A program made the position numbers and the translations under genes. A stretch of 64,000 bases of DNA from Clostridium_AM sp900759715 (GTDB lineage Bacteria; Bacillota; Clostridia; Clostridiales; Clostridiaceae): positions 51,349 through 115,348 of the forward strand of contig CAAEXF010000019.1 of assembly GCA_900759715.1 (NCBI GenBank), in the 5' to 3' direction. The notes beneath the pieces are model-generated. The model was not told the origin of the DNA, did not search any database, and saw only the letters and a program-made list of their open reading frames with translations. Numbering within the stretch: the first letter of the stretch is position 1; every line of letters starts with the position of its first letter. This document shows, piece after piece, positions 1 to 7,199 of this stretch.

Positions 1-30
1 AAAACAACTTCAGATTTTGAAGTAAAATAA
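1..30 (+). CDS. 3' end of a probable DUF2922 protein (partial)
   Basis: Only the last nine codons (KTTSDFEVK) and a TAA stop are visible at the left edge. The ending resembles the C-terminus of the small DUF2922 proteins, which often sit just upstream of a YvrJ gene, as here. The function of DUF2922 is unknown. The call rests on a very short match plus gene order, so it is tentative. A terminator follows directly. Confidence 0.4.
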   Translation, partial: KTTSDFEVK

Positions 31-46
31 TATATACTAAATAAAA

Positions 47-84
47 AATGAATAGTAAGCTTCAAGCTTGCTATTCATTTTTAC
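47..84 (+). terminator. Rho-independent terminator
   Basis: AATGAATAG (47-55) pairs with CTATTCATT (71-79), an inner AAGCTT palindrome extends the stem, and a T run follows. It ends the partial gene at the window start and precedes the yvrJ ribosome site. Confidence 0.75.
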
Positions 85-116
85 TGTATTCTACACAAAT
101 ATAAGGAGTTGTGTAT

Positions 117-272
117 ATGAACTCAGATTTGTTAAATATGGTTGGAAATGTAGGCTTTCCAATAGCTGTATCCGTATATCTCCTTGTACGGTTAGAAAGC
201 AAATTGGAAGTACTTACTACAAGTATAAACAATTTATCGATGGTTATAAATAACAGCTCAAGAGAGAAATAG
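117..272 (+). CDS. yvrJ: YvrJ-family small membrane protein
   Basis: This 51-residue protein has the YvrJ signature: a short start, NVGFPIAVSVYLLVRLE as the only membrane segment, then an amphipathic tail (SKLEVLTTSINNLS). The biochemical role of the family is unknown. In Bacillus subtilis yvrJ lies beside the genes of the two-subunit sigma factor SigO/RsoA. An AAGGAG ribosome site sits about 8 bases before the ATG. The neighbours are a probable DUF2922 gene upstream and two sigma-like genes downstream, so the context resembles the Bacillus one. The stop codon forms part of the following terminator stem. The reading in another frame that begins at 68 is an artefact. Confidence 0.85.
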   Translation: MNSDLLNMVGNVGFPIAVSVYLLVRLESKLEVLTTSINNLSMVINNSSREK

Positions 273-306
273 GGTAGAACTTTTAAAAGTTCTACCCTAT
301 TTTTGT
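271..306 (+). terminator. Rho-independent terminator after yvrJ
   Basis: AGGGTAGAACTTTT (271-284) is followed at once by its reverse complement AAAAGTTCTACCCT (285-298), then a T-rich tail. The stem starts inside the yvrJ stop codon. Confidence 0.88.
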
Positions 307-512
307 TAATACAACAAAAATAGATTTATATCGCAAATTCCAGCAGATACTTGAAGAAAAATGTAATACAATTATTGAGAAAAATTTTATGAAAATTGCA
401 ACAAAATAATTGCGAATTGGATATGTATAGTAGATAAAAAATTTTTTTATCTTAAAAACTTTTAGCTATTACATATTTAGCATAAAACTAGACGAAAAGG
501 AGAGGTTAATTA

Positions 513-1136
513 ATGGAAAACAACAAAACAAGGTTACAAAAACTAATTGAGGATTTAGAAAACAAAAAATACGAAGCCTATGTTGAAGTACACGGAATGT
601 TTAAAAGTTACAGTAACAGCATTTATGAAAGATATATAGGTAAAAGGTATGGTAATAAGTATAAGTTTGAGTATATTAGCAGAGTGGAAGATGAAATTAT
701 TAATGGAGCTCATGATTTTAATGGAGCAGAGGATAAGCAATTTTATTCTTATGTGAACACACGCATAAAAAACTGTTGCTTAAAATTTTTGAGAGATTAT
801 ATTAAGCCGTCATATCAAGTAGTTTCACTAAATGAATATTGTAAAGGTACAAGCATTACAAAATACTCATCAGATATAATCCAAGTTGAAGAATATGTGA
901 CGGTTAAAATTACTAATGAAGAGTTAATATATAAAGAACTTATGCCAATGCTCAGCAGAGAGGAAAGAGATGCCATTAAATGCAGACTAGATGAAAATGA
1001 GACAATTGAGGAATATGCCAAAAGAAAGAACTGTAAGGAAGTAACGGTAAGATCTTATATGAGCAAAACTGTTAAAAAACTTAGAAATAGTTCAAATAAA
1101 GATGAGCTAGCTAAAAAGTATATGATAAAATTTTAG
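513..1136 (+). CDS. Sigma-70-like regulator, first of a pair
   Basis: This 207-residue protein ends in a sigma region-4-like helix-turn-helix: SREERDAIKCRLDENETIEE, then YAKRKNCKEVTVRSYMSKTV. The middle (about residues 48-95, EYISRVEDEIINGAHDFNG to YVNTRIKNCCLKFLRDY) looks like a weak region 2. It probably directs RNA polymerase or acts as a co-sigma subunit. An AAGGAGAGG ribosome site precedes the ATG. A second sigma-like gene starts 16 bases after its stop, so the two are probably cotranscribed. Similar proteins occur as late-gene regulators in phages and as two-part sigma systems such as SigO/RsoA; the sequence alone does not decide between these. Confidence 0.62.
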   Translation: MENNKTRLQKLIEDLENKKYEAYVEVHGMFKSYSNSIYERYIGKRYGNKYKFEYISRVEDEIINGAHDFNGAEDKQFYSYVNTRIKNCCLKFLRDYIKPSYQVVSLNEYCKGTSITKYSSDIIQVEEYVTVKITNEELIYKELMPMLSREERDAIKCRLDENETIEEYAKRKNCKEVTVRSYMSKTVKKLRNSSNKDELAKKYMIKF

Positions 1137-1152
1137 TTTTGGAGGGATTTCT

Positions 1153-1734
1153 ATAGATAATTTAGAGTTAGTTCAAATTATAAAAAAGGCTCAAAAGGGA
1201 GAGGAAAAGGCACTAGAAATTATCTTAAAAATGTACAAACCTCTAATAGCAAAAAGTGCTATGAGAATTTATATATATGGATATGAAACAGCGGACTTAA
1301 TTCAGATAGGCAATATAGCATTAATTAATGCTGTTAACAAATATGATTGCAGTAGAAATATTCCCTTTACTTCTTATGCTAATAGAGCAATACAAAACTC
1401 TTTTAATGAGGAGTTAAGAAAATTCATTGGTAAAAAGGACAATGAGAAGTTTAGTTATAGTTTAAACAGTTTAAATAAATATGGTATAGAGATTATTGAA
1501 GCTTTAGAATCTGAAGAAAATGTTGAAGAGATGGCTATTTTAAAAGAAGAAATAGCTTTGCTAAAGGTAGCTTTAAATAAGTTATCTTATGAGGAAAAGG
1601 AAATAATAGAGTGGTTTTACTTTAGACAAAGAACCTTAAAGGAGTATGCAGAGCTAAAAGGACTTAACAGAACTACAGTGGTAAAAAGAAAGACAAGGGT
1701 ATTGGAAAAGCTGAGGAAATATTTTTTAAGTTGA
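1153..1734 (+). CDS. Sigma-70-family regulator with apparent ATA start
   Basis: The reading frame encodes a sigma-like protein of about 193 residues. The N-terminus (DNLELVQIIKKAQKGEEKAL) and the stretch DLIQIGNIALINAVNKYD through IPFTSYANRAIQNSFNEELR match region 2. The C-terminus (LSYEEKEIIEWFYFRQRTLK, EYAELKGLNRTTVVKRKTRV) matches region 4. The first ATG (1231) would cut off the conserved region-2 start. The only good ribosome site, GGAGG at 1141-1145, is 7 bases before ATA at 1153, with no ATG, GTG or TTG between. I therefore choose ATA; ATT at 1147 is too close to the ribosome site. The stop overlaps a repeat element. It lies just behind the first sigma-like gene and probably works with it. 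Confidence 0.72.
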   Translation: MDNLELVQIIKKAQKGEEKALEIILKMYKPLIAKSAMRIYIYGYETADLIQIGNIALINAVNKYDCSRNIPFTSYANRAIQNSFNEELRKFIGKKDNEKFSYSLNSLNKYGIEIIEALESEENVEEMAILKEEIALLKVALNKLSYEEKEIIEWFYFRQRTLKEYAELKGLNRTTVVKRKTRVLEKLRKYFLS

Positions 1735-1852
1735 GAGTGACAGCGGAAAGTGGACAGTTATGGTTGATTTTCTTACGCTATGCTCCAGAAAATCTATAAT
1801 TTAAATTTTTCGTAGAAAAATTCTCCTTTACTGTTCACTGTCAATTTTCAAC
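1730..1852 (-). repeat. Degenerate copy (E) of the palindromic intergenic repeat family
   Basis: Imperfect inverted termini (GTTGAGAGTGACAG at 1730 and CTGTCAATTTTCAAC ending at 1852) enclose segments resembling the full copies at 29.3, 53.0 and 60.7 kb in reverse orientation: a TTTTCTTACG block and TTTTTCGTAGAAAAATTCTCC. The copy is shortened. It overlaps the stop codon of the sigma-like gene. Confidence 0.65.
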
Positions 1853-1874
1853 TGAAATAAGGAGGGTGTTAATT

Positions 1875-2834
1875 TTGAGCAGCATATTGATAAATGATGA
1901 AAGTATAATGATTTTTAATCCTAAACTAGCAGAGCTTTTAGGACTTAATGAAAGTATAATATTAAATCACATTCACTATTGGTTAGAGAGAAGCAATAAT
2001 ATAGTAGAAGAAAAAAGGTGGGTATACAATAGTTATGAACAGTGGCATGAACAAATAGGCTTTTTATCTACAAGTACTATAAAAAAGGCTATAAAAAAGC
2101 TTGAAGCTATGGGAATAGTTTTATCAGGTAACTTTAACAAATGCAAAATGGATAAAACTAAGTGGTATACAATAGCTTATGATAATCTTGAAAAAATTTT
2201 TGAGGGTCATAAAGATAGAATTAATAAAAAGGAACAATCTAAGAGTACAAATGAACTTATGGAAGGTGAAAACGATTCATCCATTGGGTCAAAATTATCT
2301 GAGGATGAATCCAACTCTGATAAAGCAATACCATATAATACTCCAGAGATTACACATAGTGATGATAATGATAATGGGTTCTCTGATGGAAAGCATAAAG
2401 AAGATTTAAAGAAAAGTAATTTTATGAGAAAGGATGACTTGAGGGAAATTATACTTTTCTATAGTGAAAACATAAGATTGCCAGGGAGCTATGAGTTAGA
2501 AAGATTGAAATACTTTGCAGAGGAATTTAAAGATTCTGAGCTAATAATATTTGCCATGGAACAGGCTATAAATGCCAATGCAAGAAATTTAAGATATATT
2601 GAAAAGACTTTATACAACTGGAAAGACAACGGCATTAAAAATAAAAGTGAGGCAGAAGTCTTTATAGAGAGCTACAAAAAATACAGGGAGGGTAAGGGTA
2701 ATGGAGGACTTGCAGGAAACTATGGAAAGAATAAATGCTGTAATTCAAAGAATTCGACAAAAGACAAATGGGCAGGGTACAAAGCTCCAGAGCCAAAAGT
2801 CTCAGCAAATGCAGATTTTCAAGGAGTTATCTGA
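1875..2834 (+). CDS. DnaD-like replication initiation protein
   Basis: This protein of about 319 residues has a winged-helix N-terminal half (LAELLGLNESIILNHIHYWL, then GFLSTSTIKKAIKKLEAMGI) of the kind seen in phage and plasmid replication proteins. An acidic, Ser/Asn-rich linker follows, then a C-terminal DnaD/DnaB_2-type domain (LKYFAEEFKDSELIIFAMEQ through RYIEKTLYNWKDNGI). Such proteins bind origin DNA and help load the replicative helicase. I choose TTG at 1875, 9 bases after AAGGAGG; the in-frame GTG at 1866 overlaps the ribosome site. Its 3' end overlaps a DnaC-like gene by 134 bases in another frame, a pairing typical of prophages and integrated elements. Confidence 0.78.
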   Translation: MSSILINDESIMIFNPKLAELLGLNESIILNHIHYWLERSNNIVEEKRWVYNSYEQWHEQIGFLSTSTIKKAIKKLEAMGIVLSGNFNKCKMDKTKWYTIAYDNLEKIFEGHKDRINKKEQSKSTNELMEGENDSSIGSKLSEDESNSDKAIPYNTPEITHSDDNDNGFSDGKHKEDLKKSNFMRKDDLREIILFYSENIRLPGSYELERLKYFAEEFKDSELIIFAMEQAINANARNLRYIEKTLYNWKDNGIKNKSEAEVFIESYKKYREGKGNGGLAGNYGKNKCCNSKNSTKDKWAGYKAPEPKVSANADFQGVI

Positions 2835-3513
2835 AGTTTGCCCAATATGTGGTGGCAGTGGATTTATTATAAAGCGTAATTCAAAAGGTCAGGATACCAT
2901 TAAGTTTTGTAGCTGCAAAAAGGTGGATAAAAGCAAAATATTGTGGAGAACATCAGGAATTGAAACTGAGAGAAGTAGACTTACCTTTGGAAACTATAAG
3001 CCCTATAACAATATAACAGAAAAGATTAAGGGTGCTGCTATAGATTACTTTAAAAACTTTAACAATATAAGGGCAAGTAGAAGAAACAGCATAGCCTTTT
3101 TAGGACAAGTAGGCTGTGGAAAAACTCATTTAAGTGTTGCTATTGGATTAAATCTTTTAGCTAAAGGAATCCCTGTAATTTACATGTCTTATAGAGATGA
3201 AATTTTAAAGTTAAAGCAGAACATACTTGATGAGGAATACTATGAAAATTCTTTAAGAAGATATAAAACTGCAGCGGTTCTTATTGTTGATGATTTATTT
3301 AAAGGGAAGATTAGTGAGTCAGATATTAATATAATTTTTGAAATTATAAATTACAGGTATATAAATAATCTGCCTGTTATTGCATCTTCAGAGTTTACTG
3401 CAGAGAGGCTATTGTATTTTGATGAGGGAGTAGGTAGCAGGATTATTGAGATGTGCAAGGATTACACTGTTGAAATTGCGGGGAAGGAGAATAATTTTAG
3501 GGTTAAGAACTAA
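2701..3513 (+). CDS. DnaC/IstB-like AAA+ helicase loader
   Basis: This 270-residue ATPase has Walker A GQVGCGKT (about residues 135-142) and Walker B AVLIVDDL (about 192-199). In front is a cysteine pair module (CPICGGSG near residue 47, CSCKK near 70) that could bind zinc, as in some phage DnaC homologues. It probably loads the replicative helicase with the DnaD-like protein upstream. ATG 2701 follows AGGGAGG by about 8 bases. This start creates a 134-base overlap with the preceding gene; a later ATG (2809) has no ribosome site and would shorten the overlap. No integrase or terminase is visible nearby, so this is either a remnant or a domesticated pair. Confidence 0.82.
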   Translation: MEDLQETMERINAVIQRIRQKTNGQGTKLQSQKSQQMQIFKELSEVCPICGGSGFIIKRNSKGQDTIKFCSCKKVDKSKILWRTSGIETERSRLTFGNYKPYNNITEKIKGAAIDYFKNFNNIRASRRNSIAFLGQVGCGKTHLSVAIGLNLLAKGIPVIYMSYRDEILKLKQNILDEEYYENSLRRYKTAAVLIVDDLFKGKISESDINIIFEIINYRYINNLPVIASSEFTAERLLYFDEGVGSRIIEMCKDYTVEIAGKENNFRVKN

Positions 3514-3552
3514 AACAAATAATTTTTTAGTAAAATTTTTTTGAAAATAGTA

Positions 3553-3579
3553 TAAAGTGATAAAAGTAAGCTACGATAA
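3553..3579 (+). promoter_or_regulatory. Sigma-28 (FliA/SigD) promoter of flagellin 1
   Basis: TAAA (3553-3556), a 15-base spacer and TACGATAA (3572-3579) match the motility promoter TAAA-N15-GCCGATAA in 10 of 12 positions. The same arrangement recurs before the third flagellin. The distance to the flagellin ATG (about 180 bases) implies a long 5' leader. Confidence 0.8.
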
Positions 3580-3716
3580 AACTAGTACAAGGTTTAAAAA
3601 GTACAGAGTTCAAAGAACAAATAAAAAATAATAAAGATTTTTAGTTAATTTGATATTTGAACTTTGATATTTAATTAGCTAGGTAAGCCATAAGGTTTAA
3701 CTATAAATAAAAAAAT

Positions 3717-3754
3717 AGTGGAGCAAGGAAGCCCACTTAAAAGAATCAAGGAGG
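3717..3754 (+). promoter_or_regulatory. Candidate CsrA-binding leader of flagellin 1
   Basis: AGTGG (3717-3721) pairs with CCACT (3733-3737), placing AAGGAAG in an 11-base loop. A second GGA lies in the ribosome site AAGGAGG (3748-3754). A hairpin-loop GGA followed by a GGA in the ribosome site is how CsrA represses hag in Bacillus. The stem is short and csrA is not in this window, so the call is tentative. Confidence 0.35.
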
Positions 3755-3762
3755 AATTAATT

Positions 3763-4587
3763 ATGATAATTAATCACAATTTAAACGCTATGAACTCACA
3801 CAGACAGATGATGGCAAACACATCAGCAGCTGGAAAGTCAATGGAAAAGCTTTCTTCAGGTCTTAGAATAAACAGAGCTGGAGATGATGCAGCAGGTCTT
3901 TCAATTTCAGAAAAGATGAGAGGACAAATAAGAGGTCTTGATCAGGCTTCAAGAAACTCTCAAGATGGTATCTCAATGATTCAAACTGCAGAAGGTGCTT
4001 TAAATGAAACTCACTCAATTCTTCAAAGAATGAGAGAATTAACAGTACAAGCATCAAATGATACTAACGTAACTACTGATAGAAATTCTATAAAGGATGA
4101 ATTAACTGCTTTAACTAGTGAAATTGATAGAATTGCTACACAAACTGAATTCAACACTCAAACAATGTTTAGCGGAGCTTCTTCAACAGTAAACTTCCAG
4201 GTTGGAGCAAATTGCGGTCAACAAATATCTCTTACTTTCTCAGGAATGCAAGCTTCAGATTTAGGCGTTACTGCTGCAAGTGTAGCTAATAAGGTAGATA
4301 CTGCAGCTAATGCAACAGCAGCAATTTGTACAGTAAATGATGCAATTGAAAAAGTATCAAAAGAAAGATCAAAACTTGGAGCAGTTCAAAACAGATTGGA
4401 ACATACTATATCTAACCTTAACAATGCATCAGAAAACTTACAGTCAGCAGAATCAAGAGTAAGAGATGTTGACATGGCTAAGGAAATGATGAGCTTCTCA
4501 AAGAATAACATATTACAACAAGCTGCTCAAGCTATGCTTGCACAAGCTAACCAACAACCACAAGGAGTTCTTCAATTATTAAGATAA
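3763..4587 (+). CDS. Flagellin 1
   Basis: This is a 274-residue filament protein. The conserved N-terminal D0/D1 region (MIINHNLNAMNSHRQM through SQDGISMIQTAEGALNETHS) and C-terminal helix (ESRVRDVDMAKEMMSFSKN, ending GVLQLLR) are intact. The variable middle is short (about residues 145-190). It is exported by the flagellar type III apparatus encoded at 51-57 kb. The true ATG at 3763 follows AAGGAGG by 8 bases; the longer frame from 3718 lacks the family start. A sigma-28 promoter lies upstream and a terminator downstream, so it is probably monocistronic. Glycosyltransferase genes follow, so its surface Ser/Thr residues may be glycosylated. Confidence 0.96.
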   Translation: MIINHNLNAMNSHRQMMANTSAAGKSMEKLSSGLRINRAGDDAAGLSISEKMRGQIRGLDQASRNSQDGISMIQTAEGALNETHSILQRMRELTVQASNDTNVTTDRNSIKDELTALTSEIDRIATQTEFNTQTMFSGASSTVNFQVGANCGQQISLTFSGMQASDLGVTAASVANKVDTAANATAAICTVNDAIEKVSKERSKLGAVQNRLEHTISNLNNASENLQSAESRVRDVDMAKEMMSFSKNNILQQAAQAMLAQANQQPQGVLQLLR

Positions 4588-4735
4588 GTTACACTCTAAA
4601 TCTTAAGTAGAGAAACTAAGTCTTTGATTTAGTGTGAATCACTTACACAGATGTGCCGATTTAGTTAGTGGAACTTACTCCACCGATGTTAAGAGGCGGA
4701 GTATTATATAATTGATATACTTATAAAAATAACAT
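4588..4735 (+). other. Structured 3' untranslated region of flagellin 1
   Basis: Between the flagellin stop and its terminator are several pairing segments: TACTCCACC (4676-4684) with GGCGGAGTA (4695-4703), a competing GTGGA-acttac-TCCAC hairpin, and AAATC/GATTT flanked by ACACT/AGTGT. No reading frame is convincing. It may stabilise the flagellin transcript or release a small RNA. I do not recognise a known RNA family. Confidence 0.4.
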
Positions 4736-4736
4736 T

Positions 4737-4769
4737 AAAGAGTCAGGGTGAAAACTCTGGCTCTTTTTA
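4737..4769 (+). terminator. Rho-independent terminator of flagellin 1
   Basis: AAAGAGTCAGGGT pairs with ACTCTGGCTCTT across a short A-rich loop and is followed by TTTTT. It closes the flagellin unit before the glycosyltransferase genes. Confidence 0.85.
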
Positions 4770-4859
4770 AAAGCTAATAGTATGGAGAATCTAAATTTGC
4801 AATTAGAATATGTAGGATTTTGCATAGTATTAGTTTAAAAGAAAGAGGAGATGAATTTT

Positions 4860-7094
4860 ATGTTGTTAAGTATAGCCATGATTGTTAAAAATGAAGGAAA
4901 AAATATAGAAAAATGCTTGCAGGCATTGGAACTTTTAAAAGATAAAATAAATCATGAAATAATTATAGTGGATACAGGGAGTATAGATAATACCATCAAT
5001 ATAGCAAAAAAATATACTAAAAAAATATATGAGCACCAGTGGACTAACGATTTTGCAGAAATGAGAAATTTAAGCATCAAGTATTGCAATGGTGATTGGA
5101 TTCTAGTAATAGATGCTGATGAAATATTAGAAAATCCAAGTGAGCTGATTGAATTCTTTAAAGAAAAATATAAATCGTATAATAGTGCAATAGTCAAGTT
5201 TAACAACTATACTTCTGAAGACATGTATATTATAGGTGGATTAGTCAGGTTATTCAAAAATGATGATGATTTTTGCTATGCAGGGAGAGTTCATGAGCAG
5301 CCTATGTTTAAAAAACCAACGTGCATGACCAACATAACATTTAATCATTATGGATATATAAGAAATGATTATGATTTAATGGAATACAAATATGATAGAA
5401 ATATCAAGTTGTTATTAAAAGATCTGGATGAAGGAAAAGATACAATATATACCTTGTTTCAATTATCCCAAAGCTATTCAATGGCAAACCAAAAGAATGA
5501 AGCTTTGAAGTCAATAGATAAAGCCTATAAGATGGTGAGAAACAATAAAGATATAAGTAATGGAACAAAATATTTATACGTATATCGCCAATTAGCCATA
5601 GAACTTTTCCATATGGGGGATTATGAGAGAACCATAGAGGTATGTGAGCAAGCAGTATTACTAAGTAATAGTTTTATAGATTTTTATTATATGTTAGCTA
5701 AAAGCAATAAATTTTTAAAAAATTATTCTAAGGCTGAAAAGTATTTCAATGAATATTTAAAGTTATATGAAAAAAACAAGCAGGGGGTTGTGGATTATAC
5801 TACAGTAACTGATTTTTCAACTTCCAGGTATGATGATATGGTAGTAGACAGAATTCTTAATTTATTTGAGTTGAAGAATTATAAAAAAGTCATTGAATTA
5901 TGTGAGAATCTAAATGAAAAACAAAAGTATGAATTAAATCAGATCATACTATATTCATTTATAAGGGAAAAAGAATATGAAAAAATAACTGATTTTTATA
6001 AAGATAAGGAAATAAAAGATAATGATATTGAAACTATTGGTTCTGTCATACAAAGAACTATGATAGACAGTTTTAATGATGATTTTAATCATATATTCAA
6101 TAGTTTTAAGGGATTGAACAAAACATTAGACTGTTATTTAAGACATATTATTTTTAATGATGGAACAGATATACAAAAGATAGAGGTTAACTATAAGAAT
6201 TATTATTTATGGAAAGCAGAAATGTTAAAACTAAAGATCAAAGAGGATATATCTGTATTAGAAGAAATAAAAAAGCTTGATAATGTAGATAAAGAAAAGT
6301 ATTTGGATTATGTGTGTAATGATTATGAGTGTATAAAAATATTGAATGATTATGACAAGGATAATTTCTTATCTCCAGATATTGGAAATTTATGCTTTTT
6401 CATTATGATAGAAAAGAAGTTAATGTTTTTATCATCTGTAGAGGGAGAAAAATTGGAGAAGTTATTGCACAGAGCCTTTATAAACAACATAAACTTTATG
6501 CAACAAACTTACAATTTCGATATTGTAAATGAAGAAAATAGTAAATTCATATTAAGTAGGTATCAATATTTTTGGTACAAAATATATAACATTATTAATA
6601 AATACTCCAACGATAAGCTGTGTTACATAAAGAATTTGAAAGATCTTGTGCAAGATATGTCCGAATTTAAAAAGGTTTTAGAAAGTTTCAGAAGAAGAAT
6701 TAACGATAACTTGGTCTCAGATGAAATGAAAAATGAAAAACAAAATGTTTTAGCAAGTGTTGAAGAACTTGTTAAAAATAATATGTTAGATGAAGCTAAA
6801 AATATATTAAGAGAACTGGATGATTTATTCATATATGATGTGGATATAAAAAATTACTTGGGGGTAGTATTATTCTTAAAGGGACAACTTGATGATGCAT
6901 TAATTAATTTAGCATTATCAAATACACTAAAACAAAATAATTTTAATATAATATACAATTTAGCATGTGTTCTAGAAGCTAAACAGAGTTCTGATAAAGC
7001 AAAATATTACTATGGTAAAGCATATGAGTTATGCCAAGATGAAGAGCTTAAACTACAAATCAGCAACATAATAGCTATGTTGGACAAACAATAA
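4860..7094 (+). CDS. GT2 glycosyltransferase with TPR repeats
   Basis: This protein of about 744 residues begins with a GT-A family 2 domain (MLLSIAMIVKNEGKNIEKCL, VDTGSIDNT, DxD-type VIDADEI near residue 80). A long helical part follows with TPR-like motifs (about 185-310, and again in the last 100 residues, DEAKNILRELDD and DDALINLALSN). TPR-linked GT2 enzymes of this SunS-like type commonly glycosylate proteins. The position directly after flagellin 1 points to flagellin as acceptor. ATG 4860 lies 9 bases after AGAGGAG; ATG 4851 touches the ribosome site and is less likely. Much of the central helical region has no recognised domain. Confidence 0.85.
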   Translation: MLLSIAMIVKNEGKNIEKCLQALELLKDKINHEIIIVDTGSIDNTINIAKKYTKKIYEHQWTNDFAEMRNLSIKYCNGDWILVIDADEILENPSELIEFFKEKYKSYNSAIVKFNNYTSEDMYIIGGLVRLFKNDDDFCYAGRVHEQPMFKKPTCMTNITFNHYGYIRNDYDLMEYKYDRNIKLLLKDLDEGKDTIYTLFQLSQSYSMANQKNEALKSIDKAYKMVRNNKDISNGTKYLYVYRQLAIELFHMGDYERTIEVCEQAVLLSNSFIDFYYMLAKSNKFLKNYSKAEKYFNEYLKLYEKNKQGVVDYTTVTDFSTSRYDDMVVDRILNLFELKNYKKVIELCENLNEKQKYELNQIILYSFIREKEYEKITDFYKDKEIKDNDIETIGSVIQRTMIDSFNDDFNHIFNSFKGLNKTLDCYLRHIIFNDGTDIQKIEVNYKNYYLWKAEMLKLKIKEDISVLEEIKKLDNVDKEKYLDYVCNDYECIKILNDYDKDNFLSPDIGNLCFFIMIEKKLMFLSSVEGEKLEKLLHRAFINNINFMQQTYNFDIVNEENSKFILSRYQYFWYKIYNIINKYSNDKLCYIKNLKDLVQDMSEFKKVLESFRRRINDNLVSDEMKNEKQNVLASVEELVKNNMLDEAKNILRELDDLFIYDVDIKNYLGVVLFLKGQLDDALINLALSNTLKQNNFNIIYNLACVLEAKQSSDKAKYYYGKAYELCQDEELKLQISNIIAMLDKQ

Positions 7095-7199
7095 GAATTA
7101 AGTAGAAAACTTAATCTTTAAAGATTTAATGAAGGTATAAAAATTGAAATCTAAATTAAAGTTCTGCGCATGAAACTAAATGCTATTTAGAGGTGAAAA

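Noticed and set aside
68..253. 61-codon plus-strand frame at the left edge
   Set aside because: It overlaps yvrJ in another frame, starts within the upstream terminator and has no ribosome site.
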